Shown piece after piece: positions 1 to 7,976 of a stretch of DNA of 64,000 nt (its first letter is position 1; the number at the start of each line of letters is the position of its first letter). This DNA comes from Candidatus Proruminimicrobium quisquiliarum (lineage in GTDB: Bacteria > Elusimicrobiota > Endomicrobiia > Endomicrobiales > Endomicrobiaceae). The notes under the pieces were generated by a model, which saw only the letters and a program-made list of their open reading frames with translations, was not told the origin of the DNA and did no database searches. The position numbers and the translations under genes are program-made. The stretch lies in contig JAHDRN010000009.1 of NCBI GenBank assembly GCA_018433245.1, positions 182,409 through 246,408 of the forward strand, written 5' to 3'.

Positions 1-231
1 TATGATGATGATTTAAATATATTGATAGCGCCTTCTTATATAAAAGGTGATATTGATATGTTTTTAATGGATGGCTCGGATAATTTAATATGGCAGGGTT
101 TTGCTGTACCTATGTTAAGAGAAGCCAGATTTGACGTAAAAAAGGAAAACTTATTTGTAAGCTCTAAATACGGACTGTACAAGATTCCTATAAACATAAA
201 AAAAATTATAAAGTTTCACATGAAACAATAA
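1..231 (+). CDS. C-terminal part of an unidentified protein, cut by the window start
   Basis: The frame is open from the first base of the window and ends at a stop at 229-231, so this is the C-terminal 76 residues of a longer protein. The piece starts YDDDLNILIAPSYIKGD and has no motif I recognise. It lies in the same direction as the radical SAM gene that starts 9 bases downstream, so it probably belongs to the same transcription unit. A parS-like palindrome (212-227) overlaps its last codons. A TTG at 22 could in principle start a short protein, but the reading frame continues upstream without a stop, which favours truncation by the window. Confidence 0.55.
   Translation, partial: YDDDLNILIAPSYIKGDIDMFLMDGSDNLIWQGFAVPMLREARFDVKKENLFVSSKYGLYKIPINIKKIIKFHMKQ
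212..227. promoter_or_regulatory. parS-like ParB binding site 1
   Basis: AGTTTCACATGAAACA matches the Bacillus-type parS consensus TGTTTCACGTGAAACA at 14 of 16 positions. It lies about 3.2 kb upstream of parA and overlaps the 3' end of the truncated first gene. Two more copies follow at 1139 and 1552. Confidence 0.65.
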
Positions 232-240
232 GGCTATTAA

Positions 241-1551
241 ATGAAAACAATTTTGTTGATAAATCCTCCGGTTTACGATTTTGCGGCATACGACTTATGG
301 GCAAAACCGTTAGCTTTGCTTTATTTATCGTCAATATTAAAAAAACAAAATATAAAAATAGAGTTTTTTGATTATATGGACAGATTGTCATCTTTAATTG
401 AAAATACGGAATCTAATGAATACGGATGCGGACATTATATAAAAGAACAGGTTGACAAACCCAAAATTATAAATGACATAAAAAGAAATTATTTTCGTTT
501 TGGTATTCCCAAAGATACGGCTGAAAATTATTTTAAAACTTTAAAACCGCCGAATGTTATAATAATAGGGTCTGTTATGACTTATTGGTATATCGGAGTT
601 AAAGAGGCGGTTAAAAGTTTAAAAAAAATATTTCCCGATACGCCGATTATACTTGGTGGAGTTTATGCAACGTTGTGTTTTGAACATGCCAAAACAATAA
701 AAAATATTGACGATATAGTGTCCGGCGGTTTTCACGGATTAATGGCTGTATTAAGTAAATATAATATTAATATTGATATTGTTAATGATTTTTCATCTTT
801 CCCCACTCCGGATTATTCTGTATATCCAAAATTGGAATACATGGCAGGAAGAACAAGTATGGGCTGTCCTTTTAATTGTTCTTATTGCGCTCAAAAGATT
901 TTAAGCAACAGAACATATTCTATCAAATCAGTTGATGTGATAATAGACGAGATATATGAATTAACCGGCAAAAGAAATATTAAAAATATTGTTTTTTATG
1001 ACGATGCTCTTTTTTATAATGCAAACAGACATATAAAAATATTGTTTCAACAAATATTAGATGATAACAAAATTTTTAATATACATACTCCCAACGGATT
1101 GCATGCGAAATTTATTGATGAAGAATTGGCGGATTTAATGTTTCATGTGAAACTTATAAATCCAAGATTTAGTTTGGAAACGGCAGACGAGCATGAGCAA
1201 AAGTATAGCGACCATAAAATAACAAATCAGGAATTTAAATCGGCAATTAAAATGTTAAGAAAATCAGGTTATAATAAAGGCGAATACACGGTGTATTTAT
1301 TAATAGGTCTGCCGAACCAAAATATAAACAGTATTAAGGACTCAATAAAATTTGCGCATGATTTAGGAGCAAAAATATCATTTTCGGAATATAGCCCCAT
1401 ACCGTATACTGCAACTTGGGCATATATTGATGCATTTTTTAAGGAAGAACCGCTTTTTCAAAATAAAACTTATTTTTTATCACGGCAAAAAAATTATGAT
1501 GAATTGCTGGAATTAAAACAACTTGCAAAAAATTTAAATAATAAGTTATAA
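241..1551 (+). CDS. B12-type radical SAM protein
   Basis: This 436-residue protein has a Rossmann-like N-terminal part (residues 1-170, starting with the LLINPP motif common in cobalamin-binding-domain radical SAM enzymes). A radical SAM core follows with the CX3CX2C cluster motif at C209, C213 and C216 (GCPFNCSYC). I do not see a DxHxxG cobalamin-ligating motif, so B12 use is an inference from architecture only. The family contains methylases, cyclases and other anaerobic modification enzymes, and the substrate cannot be read from the sequence. A parS-like site (1139-1154) lies inside the gene and another follows its stop. The ATG at 241 follows the previous stop by 9 bases. Confidence 0.8.
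   Translation: MKTILLINPPVYDFAAYDLWAKPLALLYLSSILKKQNIKIEFFDYMDRLSSLIENTESNEYGCGHYIKEQVDKPKIINDIKRNYFRFGIPKDTAENYFKTLKPPNVIIIGSVMTYWYIGVKEAVKSLKKIFPDTPIILGGVYATLCFEHAKTIKNIDDIVSGGFHGLMAVLSKYNINIDIVNDFSSFPTPDYSVYPKLEYMAGRTSMGCPFNCSYCAQKILSNRTYSIKSVDVIIDEIYELTGKRNIKNIVFYDDALFYNANRHIKILFQQILDDNKIFNIHTPNGLHAKFIDEELADLMFHVKLINPRFSLETADEHEQKYSDHKITNQEFKSAIKMLRKSGYNKGEYTVYLLIGLPNQNINSIKDSIKFAHDLGAKISFSEYSPIPYTATWAYIDAFFKEEPLFQNKTYFLSRQKNYDELLELKQLAKNLNNKL
1139..1154. promoter_or_regulatory. parS-like ParB binding site 2 (inside a radical SAM gene)
   Basis: TGTTTCATGTGAAACT is the reverse-orientation form of the same palindrome, with 14 of 16 positions matching the Bacillus-type parS consensus. It lies within the coding region of the gene at 241-1551, as parS sites often do. 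Confidence 0.65.
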
Positions 1552-1567
1552 TGTTTCACATGAAACA
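1552..1567. promoter_or_regulatory. parS-like ParB binding site 3
   Basis: TGTTTCACATGAAACA matches the Bacillus-type parS consensus TGTTTCACGTGAAACA at 15 of 16 positions. The only difference is an A for G in the centre. It fills the short gap between the radical SAM gene and the SDR gene, 1.8 kb upstream of parA. Confidence 0.8.
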
Positions 1568-1585
1568 TAAAGAAACGGAGTATTC

Positions 1586-2311
1586 ATGAATCACAATGAG
1601 TATGCCTTGATTACCGGAGCCAGCAGAGGAATAGGAGCAAGTATCGCAAAACAACTTGCAAAAGACGGATATGATATTTTGCTTAATTATAAATCAAATA
1701 ATTCCAAAGCTAAAAAAGTCTGTCGCGAGATACAAAAACTCGGCAGAAAATGCGAATTGCTTAAATTTGACGTTTCCGACTCAAAATCGACGATGTTAAA
1801 ATTAAAACCGCATATAAAAAATAAAAAAATAAAAATATTGGTTAATAATGCGTCTCACAGAGTTAAAAAATCATTTTTGAAAACTACGGAAAAAGATTGG
1901 AACGGGATTGTAGACGTTGTATTAGGCGGTTTTTATAATTTAACGAAAAATGTTTTGCCGAATATGATAGTAAATAAAGGCGGCAAAATAATCAATATAA
2001 CTTCAATAGGCGCATTCAGTGCAGACGTTAACGTAGGATATGCGGCCGCAAAAGCCGGACTGGTAGGCGCCACAAGAGCATTGGCGAATGAAGTAAAAAA
2101 AAGAAATATTCTCGTCAATGCGATAGCTCCGGGCCCTATATATACCGATTACTTCGGCGATAAAACAAGAGAGGAAGCTTCGTTAGCTGCAGGCGGCAAT
2201 AAAATAGGAGAACCTGAAGATATAGCCAATATTGTTTCTTTTTTATGTTCGGATAAAGCAAATTACATAAACGGACAAATTATTCACGTAAACGGCGGCA
2301 TGTATATATAA
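1586..2311 (+). CDS. SDR family oxidoreductase (FabG-like)
   Basis: This is a 241-residue classical short-chain dehydrogenase/reductase. The dinucleotide-binding motif TGASRGIG is at residues 10-17, NNAS at 87-90, and the catalytic Ser140, Tyr152 and Lys156 are in place (S-x11-YAAAK). The C-terminal G-Q-I-H-V-N-G-G segment is typical of FabG relatives. FabG itself usually lies with fatty acid synthesis genes, whereas here it sits between two radical SAM genes, so a carbonyl reduction or alcohol oxidation step in that local pathway is more likely than a housekeeping role. A CGGAG ribosome binding site precedes the ATG. NADPH preference is not certain. Confidence 0.85.
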   Translation: MNHNEYALITGASRGIGASIAKQLAKDGYDILLNYKSNNSKAKKVCREIQKLGRKCELLKFDVSDSKSTMLKLKPHIKNKKIKILVNNASHRVKKSFLKTTEKDWNGIVDVVLGGFYNLTKNVLPNMIVNKGGKIINITSIGAFSADVNVGYAAAKAGLVGATRALANEVKKRNILVNAIAPGPIYTDYFGDKTREEASLAAGGNKIGEPEDIANIVSFLCSDKANYINGQIIHVNGGMYI

Positions 2312-2329
2312 ACAAATTAAAAATTTGCC

Positions 2330-3370
2330 ATGAAAACAACTAATTACATAACAAATCTTCTGGAACTGTCAAATAAAAGCTGCAAATTGAAATCCAAGCC
2401 GCAATTTTTACAAATTTTCATTACTACAAATTGTAACTTAAAATGTATAATGTGCTGCAACGGTTTTGAAAACAGGGACAAATATCTTGCCTACGAAGTA
2501 ATTGCCGAAATACTAAAAGATAATCAACAGTTAACGGCGGTTGAATGGATCGGCGGCGAGCCGTTAATGCATCCTGATTTTGAAAAGTTGCTGGATTTAG
2601 CTCATAATCTCAGAATAAAACAAATTTTAGTTACAAACGGATTACTTTTAAATAAAAGATTAATAAAAAAACTTATTGAATACAATGTTGATCTGACAAT
2701 ATCAATCCATGCGCCCCGCAAACAAGTTTATGAAAAAATACAACAAGGGGCAGATTTTGAAAAACTGTTAAAAAATATAAAAACTCTTACCGATTTTAAA
2801 CAAAAAAAAGCGCCTGAATTATTGACGGTAAATTATGTTGTTTTAAAACAAAATTATCAGTATCTGGGCGAGATGATAAAATTTTTAACAAAATACGGCG
2901 TAAAAAATATATTTTTTGAATCAGATATTACAAACGGAGCCGACAGCATTCTTAACGACGGTAAAATAAAAAAAATATTGCCGGATATTTTAAAAAAAAT
3001 AAAAGAAAAAGCCTTAAAAAATAAAATAAATGTTTTTATAGACGATAAATTTATTAAACCGGAACCGGTAAAAAAACTTAAAATATCAAAAGATGAATTT
3101 TATTGTCTGGTGCCTTGGATATCGTCGTGCATAGAAGTAAACGGCGACGTAAAAAATTCTATTTTTTGCGGTGTAAAAACCGGCAATATATTTAAAAATA
3201 GTTTTAATAAGATTTGGAACTCAAAAAAATCAATGCAAATAAGAAAAAATATGTCAGCAAAAAAAATAAATTTGTCAAAAGAATGCGGAAAATGCGCCGA
3301 TATGCATGTTATTACAAAAATGTACAGGGCATTGGACAGATTTACAAAAGTTTTGATAAGAAATTATTAA
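2330..3370 (+). CDS. Radical SAM/SPASM-type protein
   Basis: This 346-residue protein has the radical SAM motif C35-x3-C39-x2-C42 near the N-terminus and the GGEP motif at 75-78, both typical of the core. A cysteine-rich C-terminal part follows (C259, C267, C280, C319, C322, with the CGKC pair) and fits a SPASM or twitch auxiliary cluster domain. Such enzymes modify peptides, sugars or cofactors. No peptide substrate is encoded next to it. It follows the SDR gene by 18 bases with a weak ribosome binding site. parA starts 19 bases after its stop, so it could be co-transcribed with parA. Confidence 0.8.
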   Translation: MKTTNYITNLLELSNKSCKLKSKPQFLQIFITTNCNLKCIMCCNGFENRDKYLAYEVIAEILKDNQQLTAVEWIGGEPLMHPDFEKLLDLAHNLRIKQILVTNGLLLNKRLIKKLIEYNVDLTISIHAPRKQVYEKIQQGADFEKLLKNIKTLTDFKQKKAPELLTVNYVVLKQNYQYLGEMIKFLTKYGVKNIFFESDITNGADSILNDGKIKKILPDILKKIKEKALKNKINVFIDDKFIKPEPVKKLKISKDEFYCLVPWISSCIEVNGDVKNSIFCGVKTGNIFKNSFNKIWNSKKSMQIRKNMSAKKINLSKECGKCADMHVITKMYRALDRFTKVLIRNY

Positions 3371-3389
3371 TCTTATTAAGGGGATATCT

Positions 3390-4166
3390 ATGAGCAAGGT
3401 TATCGCAATAGCAAATCAAAAGGGCGGCGTAGGAAAAACCACTACGGCAATTAATCTGGCATCAAGTCTGGCTCATTTAGGGCAGGAGTGTTTGTTAATT
3501 GATATGGATCCTCAGTCAAACACAACCAGCGGGCTCGGTATAGATTTTACCGGAATAAAAAAATCAATTTACAATGTGCTTATAGATGAAGTTGCGCTGG
3601 AAGACGTATTAGTTACTACCGAGGTGGATTGGCTTGATATTGCGCCCGCAACGGTAGATTTAAGCGGCGCGGAAATAGAGCTTGTCAATATGGATAAAAG
3701 AGAAGAAAAATTAAAATTGGCGCTTGAAAAATTTCAGAAAGTTTACAAATACATTATTATAGATTGTCCGCCGTCGCTCGGTCTTTTGACTATAAATGCT
3801 TTGGTCGCGGCCGATACGGTTATAATCCCTATGCAATGCGAATTTTTTGCTTTACAGGGGTTGGGGCAGCTGTCAAAAACAATATTTGCTTTAATGCAGC
3901 ATTATAATTTGGAACTGGAAGGCGTTTTATTTACAATGTTTAACAACCAGACGAATCTCTCGCATCAGGTCGCAGAAGAAGTTACAAAACATTTCGGAGA
4001 TAAAGTTTATAAAACAAAAATTCCGAGAACGGTCAAACTGGCCGAGGCTCCGAGTTTCGGCAAGCCTATTATGATTTACGATAAGTCGTGCAAAGGCACC
4101 GAAGCGTATTTGGATCTGGCATGGGAATTTTTATCAAAGCAAAATTTACCTGAGGAGAAAAAATAA
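3390..4166 (+). CDS. parA: Chromosome partitioning ATPase ParA (Soj)
   Basis: This 258-residue deviant-Walker P-loop ATPase has KGGVGKTT at residues 11-18, the DMDPQSNTT segment at about 38-46, and the DCPPSLG motif. ParA binds DNA non-specifically in its ATP form and segregates chromosome origins together with ParB bound at parS. It has the length of chromosomal Soj-type ParA and lacks the N-terminal helix-turn-helix domain of plasmid type Ia proteins. An AAGGGG ribosome binding site precedes the ATG. Its stop overlaps the parB start (TAATG), so the two are translationally coupled. Confidence 0.95.
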   Translation: MSKVIAIANQKGGVGKTTTAINLASSLAHLGQECLLIDMDPQSNTTSGLGIDFTGIKKSIYNVLIDEVALEDVLVTTEVDWLDIAPATVDLSGAEIELVNMDKREEKLKLALEKFQKVYKYIIIDCPPSLGLLTINALVAADTVIIPMQCEFFALQGLGQLSKTIFALMQHYNLELEGVLFTMFNNQTNLSHQVAEEVTKHFGDKVYKTKIPRTVKLAEAPSFGKPIMIYDKSCKGTEAYLDLAWEFLSKQNLPEEKK

Positions 4167-5026
4167 TGTCAAAACAGAAATTAGGAAGAGGGTTGGATGC
4201 AATATTGTCTCCGCTTACGGCTCATAAACAAAGCGAAAGCGCCGGCAATTTCATAAATATAGGCATCAATAAAATTAAACCGAACAGCCAGCAGCCGAGA
4301 AGAAATTTTGACGAGTCAAAATTGGAAGAATTAGCTGATTCAATAAAAGAAAACGGGCTGATAGAACCGATAATCGTAACAAAATCAATAGTTCCGGGCG
4401 AATATGAATTAATAGCCGGCGAAAGAAGGTTAAGGGCCGTAAAATTGGCGGGATTAAAAGAAATCAAGGCGATAATAACAAACCCAGCTTCCGACAAAGA
4501 AAGATTGGATTTGGCGTTAATTGAAAATTTACAGAGAGAAGATTTAAATCCGATAGAAGAGGCTCTTGCTTATAAAAAATATCAGGAAGAATATCAGTAT
4601 ACTCAGGAGCAGATTGCGCAAGCGGTGAAAAAATCACGTTCGGTAATTACAAATACAATGAGATTATTGAATCTCCCCGATGATGTTCGGGATTTAATAT
4701 CAACAGGCAAAATATCGGCAGGCCACGGCAGAATGCTGGCAAGCATAGATGACGAACAAAAAATTCAGGAATTGGTAAAGCAAATTTTAGAAAACGGTTT
4801 AAGCGTGCGTGAAATAGAATCTGCGGTTAATTTGACAAAGAAAGCTAAACTGCCGAAAGAAAGATTCGCAGGGCAGGATATAGAAGTTATAAATCTTACG
4901 GAAGACCTTCAAAGGTTGTACGGAACGAAGGTTCAAATAACAGGAAACGGTAAAAAAGGCAAAGTGATTTTTGAATATACAAACTTACAGGAATTGGAAA
5001 GAATATCAAATATGTTGAAAAAGTAA
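4166..5026 (+). CDS. parB: ParB/Spo0J chromosome partitioning protein
   Basis: This 286-residue protein has the N-terminal ParA-interacting stretch KLGRGLDAIL and the ParB/sulfiredoxin-fold CTP-binding domain, with GERR at residues 85-88 and ENLQRE at 120-125. A central helix-turn-helix region (about 140-165) recognises parS, and a C-terminal dimerisation region follows. ParB loads at parS, spreads as a CTP-dependent clamp and recruits ParA and SMC. Three parS-like sites lie 2.6 to 4 kb upstream. The start overlaps the parA stop by one base. Confidence 0.95.
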   Translation: MSKQKLGRGLDAILSPLTAHKQSESAGNFINIGINKIKPNSQQPRRNFDESKLEELADSIKENGLIEPIIVTKSIVPGEYELIAGERRLRAVKLAGLKEIKAIITNPASDKERLDLALIENLQREDLNPIEEALAYKKYQEEYQYTQEQIAQAVKKSRSVITNTMRLLNLPDDVRDLISTGKISAGHGRMLASIDDEQKIQELVKQILENGLSVREIESAVNLTKKAKLPKERFAGQDIEVINLTEDLQRLYGTKVQITGNGKKGKVIFEYTNLQELERISNMLKK

Positions 5027-5230
5027 CACACGGATGTGCATAAGTGGCGTTAAATCGCAACAATATGTTAAGTTTGCCTCAAAAACAATATAATAAAATA
5101 ATTGAAAAATCAATTAGTTTTTTAAAAGAAGACGAAAAACAGTAAAATAGAGACGCTTGTTGACAAGTTGTGCATAAAAACAAAAAGATATAAAAAAAAT
5201 ATTGACAAATAAGGATAATCCACATCTGCC
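5027..5230. other. AT-rich gap with three DnaA-box-like sites, possible origin element
   Basis: This 204-base gap after parB contains two exact TTATNCACA matches on the minus strand (TGTGCATAA at 5035-5043 and 5169-5177) and an 8 of 9 match to TTATCCACA on the plus strand (5216-5224). They are separated by very A/T-rich sequence. DnaA binds such 9-mers, and parAB often lies near oriC, so this may be the origin or a DnaA-binding site. No gene strand switch occurs here and no DnaA-trio was recognised, so the call is tentative. A 33-codon frame at 5044-5145 has no ribosome binding site and is not annotated as a gene. Confidence 0.35.
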
Positions 5231-6550
5231 ATGACTATAGAATTTAATGAAGATTTTATAAAAGCCCAACAATTAATAACCGAAACAAATGATAATATTT
5301 TCATTACCGGTAAAGCCGGAACAGGAAAGACCACTTTTCTTAAAGAATGCATAAAAAAATGCGGTAAAAAAACAGTTATACTTGCTCCGACAGGAGTAGC
5401 CGCATTAAATTCAGGCGGAGAAACGATACATTCTTTCTTTAAATTTAAAACAGATATAACTCTTGCAAAAATATCAAAAAAGAAAAAGCAGGAAATGTAT
5501 AAAAACATAGATACAATAGTTATAGACGAAGCGTCAATGTTAAGAGCCGATCTGTTGGACTGCATTGATAAATTTTTAAGGCTTAACGGGAGAATATCAA
5601 AATTGCCGTTCGGCGGCGCGCAGATGGTTTTTATAGGAGATTTACACCAGCTTCCGCCGGTTGTTACCGCCGACGAACAATATCTTTTTAAAGGATATTA
5701 CGACAGTCCTTATTTTTTCAGCGCTAAAAGTTTGCAGGATACTTTTTGTCACATAATAGAATTTAAAAAAATATACAGACAGGTAGACAGTGAATTTATT
5801 GATGTTTTAAACGCCGTAAGAAATAATTCCGTAAATGACAGAACAATGGAAGTTTTAAATAAAAGAGTAGGCAAAACCTTCGTCAATAAAAAGTTGTCGG
5901 TATATCTTACGACGACAAACCGTTCCGCTGAAACTTATAATGAAAAATATCTGCAAAAACTTCCGGGAGAAACTAATATTTTTACGGCAGAAACCGAAGA
6001 CATAGAAAATACGGTAAATTTTCCGGTAAATTACCAGCTTAAATTAAAAGTGGGAGCCCAGGTGATGATGTTAAATAACGATTCCGGCAACAGATGGGTC
6101 AACGGAACTCTGGGAATTATTAAATCAATAATCAAATCTTTAAAATCTGATACCGATATAATTTATGTTCAGATGGAAACCGGCAAAACGGAAGAAGTTG
6201 AACCTTATAAATGGGAATTATTTAAATATAAATGGAATGAAGAATTAAAACAGATAGATACGGAAAAAGCAGGTTCATTTTCACAGTATCCTCTTAAACT
6301 TGCGTGGGCTGTGACGATACATAAAAGCCAGGGCAAAACTTTTGATAACGTTATGATTGATTTAGGCTGCGGAGCGTTTGCTCCCGGCCAGCTTTACGTC
6401 GCTTTAAGCAGATGCAAAACTATAAACGGCATAAGTTTGATAAGACCCGTCAGAAAATCCGATGTTTTGGTGGATGATAAAATCGGCCAATTATTAAAAA
6501 ACAGAGAACGGATTAATTATCTGACGGATCCGAAATATAAATTGGTTTAG
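5231..6550 (+). CDS. PIF1-like/RecD-like superfamily 1B DNA helicase
   Basis: This 439-residue helicase has Walker A GKAGTGKTT at residues 27-35, motif Ia (APTGVAALNSGG), the DEAS Walker B motif and a GDLHQLPPV motif. The C-terminal motifs AVTIHKSQGKTFDNV and YVALSR are typical of the PIF1/RecD2 group. These enzymes unwind DNA 5' to 3' and act on replication forks, G-quadruplexes or recombination intermediates. It is compact, with helicase motifs spanning almost the whole length and no extra C-terminal domain. The ATG at 5231 lacks a clear Shine-Dalgarno. It lies between parB and the second half of the radical SAM cluster. Confidence 0.85.
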   Translation: MTIEFNEDFIKAQQLITETNDNIFITGKAGTGKTTFLKECIKKCGKKTVILAPTGVAALNSGGETIHSFFKFKTDITLAKISKKKKQEMYKNIDTIVIDEASMLRADLLDCIDKFLRLNGRISKLPFGGAQMVFIGDLHQLPPVVTADEQYLFKGYYDSPYFFSAKSLQDTFCHIIEFKKIYRQVDSEFIDVLNAVRNNSVNDRTMEVLNKRVGKTFVNKKLSVYLTTTNRSAETYNEKYLQKLPGETNIFTAETEDIENTVNFPVNYQLKLKVGAQVMMLNNDSGNRWVNGTLGIIKSIIKSLKSDTDIIYVQMETGKTEEVEPYKWELFKYKWNEELKQIDTEKAGSFSQYPLKLAWAVTIHKSQGKTFDNVMIDLGCGAFAPGQLYVALSRCKTINGISLIRPVRKSDVLVDDKIGQLLKNRERINYLTDPKYKLV

Positions 6551-6563
6551 CAAAAGAGGCCGC

Positions 6564-7976
6564 TTGAAAGTATTGATAGTTAATCCAGTTTGGAGTTTCC
6601 AAAATTATCCCCCTCTTAATCTTGTAGAGCTGGCGTCGTACTTAATTGGCAACGGATTTAAAAATACGAAGATTTTAGATTTAAATTTTGAAATAAAAAA
6701 CAAATTTAAAGTCGATAATCTGATAGAAGAAAGCCGAAAAAAAATATTAAAAGAAAAACCGGACGCTGTCTGTATAACCTGCAACGCGGTGCAGTTTCCG
6801 TTTGTCTGCGAACTTTCCCGCGAACTTAAATCCCGAACAAAAATTCCGGTAGTTATAGGCGGAGTAATGCCGAGTCTTGGGGCGGAATCCGTTTTAAAAT
6901 TAACGCAAGCCGACTTTGCCGTGCGCGGCGAAGGAGAATTAACTTTAACCGAACTTTTAACCGGAATTAAAAACAAAAAAAATTTAAAACGCATCAAAGG
7001 ATTATCATATATTGACAAAAACGGGAAACCGAAGAATAACTCCGAAAGAGAATTATTGGATTTAAACTGTCTGCCCGAACCGCGCTTTGATTTAATTTCC
7101 GAAAATTTAAAAAACAATAAAAACGTATGGCTGACGGCCAGCAGAGGATGCGCGTATAAATGCGGATTTTGTTCCGGCAATGCAATATGGAAATATCAAA
7201 GAAGAAAAAATATTGATTCGATAATAAAACAATTGCTTGCGCTGAAAAAAAAATACGGCGTTAAGAATTTTATTTTCGGCGACGACTGCCTGACTTTGAA
7301 TAAAGAATGGATAAAAGAATTGTGCGGCAAAATGATTCCTTTGAAATTAAAATGGGGCTGTCTTGCAAGAATAGACAGTATTGACGAAGAAATTCTTGCC
7401 TGTCTGAAAAAAGCCGGCTGCGGCAGCATTTATCACGGCATAGAATCGGGCAGCGCCGCAGTAAGAAAAAACCTTGATAAAAACATTAAGGATAATGACA
7501 ACAAAAAAATATTCGGCGCCGTAAAAAAAGAACTTGAATACGGATTTAAAGTTACGTGTTCTTTTATGTCGGGAATCCCGTTTGAAACAAAAAAAGATAT
7601 TATGCAGACTTTTAATTTTGCAAAAAAACTTCAAAAGACGGGAGCGGCAATACAACTGTGGCTGCTTACGCCTTATTACGGCTTGAAAATTTTAAAAGAA
7701 TATAAAAAACAGGTTGTTGAAACCGACAGAACAAAATATAATCTGCAGAAGGATATATTTCATAACGCCCAGATGTTTTTATACAGCCGGTTTATAGACA
7801 AGTATAAAAAATATAATCCCGATAATTTTATATTTTTGCCGCAAGATATGCGGTTTGAACAATTTGTTAAATTATTCTGCAATATTCATAAAAAACTGGG
7901 GTTGGATAAAAATAAGAAAAAACTTACAGAAAAAGAAGTGTTTATTTTAAAAACAGTATTGGCTAAAAATGAATAG
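6564..7976 (+). CDS. B12-type radical SAM protein
   Basis: This 470-residue protein has an N-terminal cobalamin-binding-like Rossmann region (residues 1-130: LIVNPVW, a GGVMPS segment, and RGEGELTLTEL, the usual signature at the end of this domain). The radical SAM core carries C196-x3-C200-x2-C203. The sequence resembles the large BchE/MiaB-related group that includes P-methylases, cyclases and hopanoid or LPS modification enzymes. No ligating DxHxxG motif is visible. The start is TTG at 6564, chosen because AAGAGG lies 6-11 bases upstream and the next ATG would remove the first beta strand. It overlaps the following gene by 8 bases. Confidence 0.82.
   Translation: MKVLIVNPVWSFQNYPPLNLVELASYLIGNGFKNTKILDLNFEIKNKFKVDNLIEESRKKILKEKPDAVCITCNAVQFPFVCELSRELKSRTKIPVVIGGVMPSLGAESVLKLTQADFAVRGEGELTLTELLTGIKNKKNLKRIKGLSYIDKNGKPKNNSERELLDLNCLPEPRFDLISENLKNNKNVWLTASRGCAYKCGFCSGNAIWKYQRRKNIDSIIKQLLALKKKYGVKNFIFGDDCLTLNKEWIKELCGKMIPLKLKWGCLARIDSIDEEILACLKKAGCGSIYHGIESGSAAVRKNLDKNIKDNDNKKIFGAVKKELEYGFKVTCSFMSGIPFETKKDIMQTFNFAKKLQKTGAAIQLWLLTPYYGLKILKEYKKQVVETDRTKYNLQKDIFHNAQMFLYSRFIDKYKKYNPDNFIFLPQDMRFEQFVKLFCNIHKKLGLDKNKKKLTEKEVFILKTVLAKNE

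Noticed and set aside
5044..5145. A 33-codon GTG-started frame in the gap after parB
   Set aside because: There is no ribosome binding site, it begins directly after a DnaA-box-like sequence and its composition follows the AT-rich gap.
5202..5219. TTGACA at 5202 followed by GATAAT as a promoter of the helicase gene
   Set aside because: The spacing is only 6 bases; no usable -10 lies 16-18 bases downstream.
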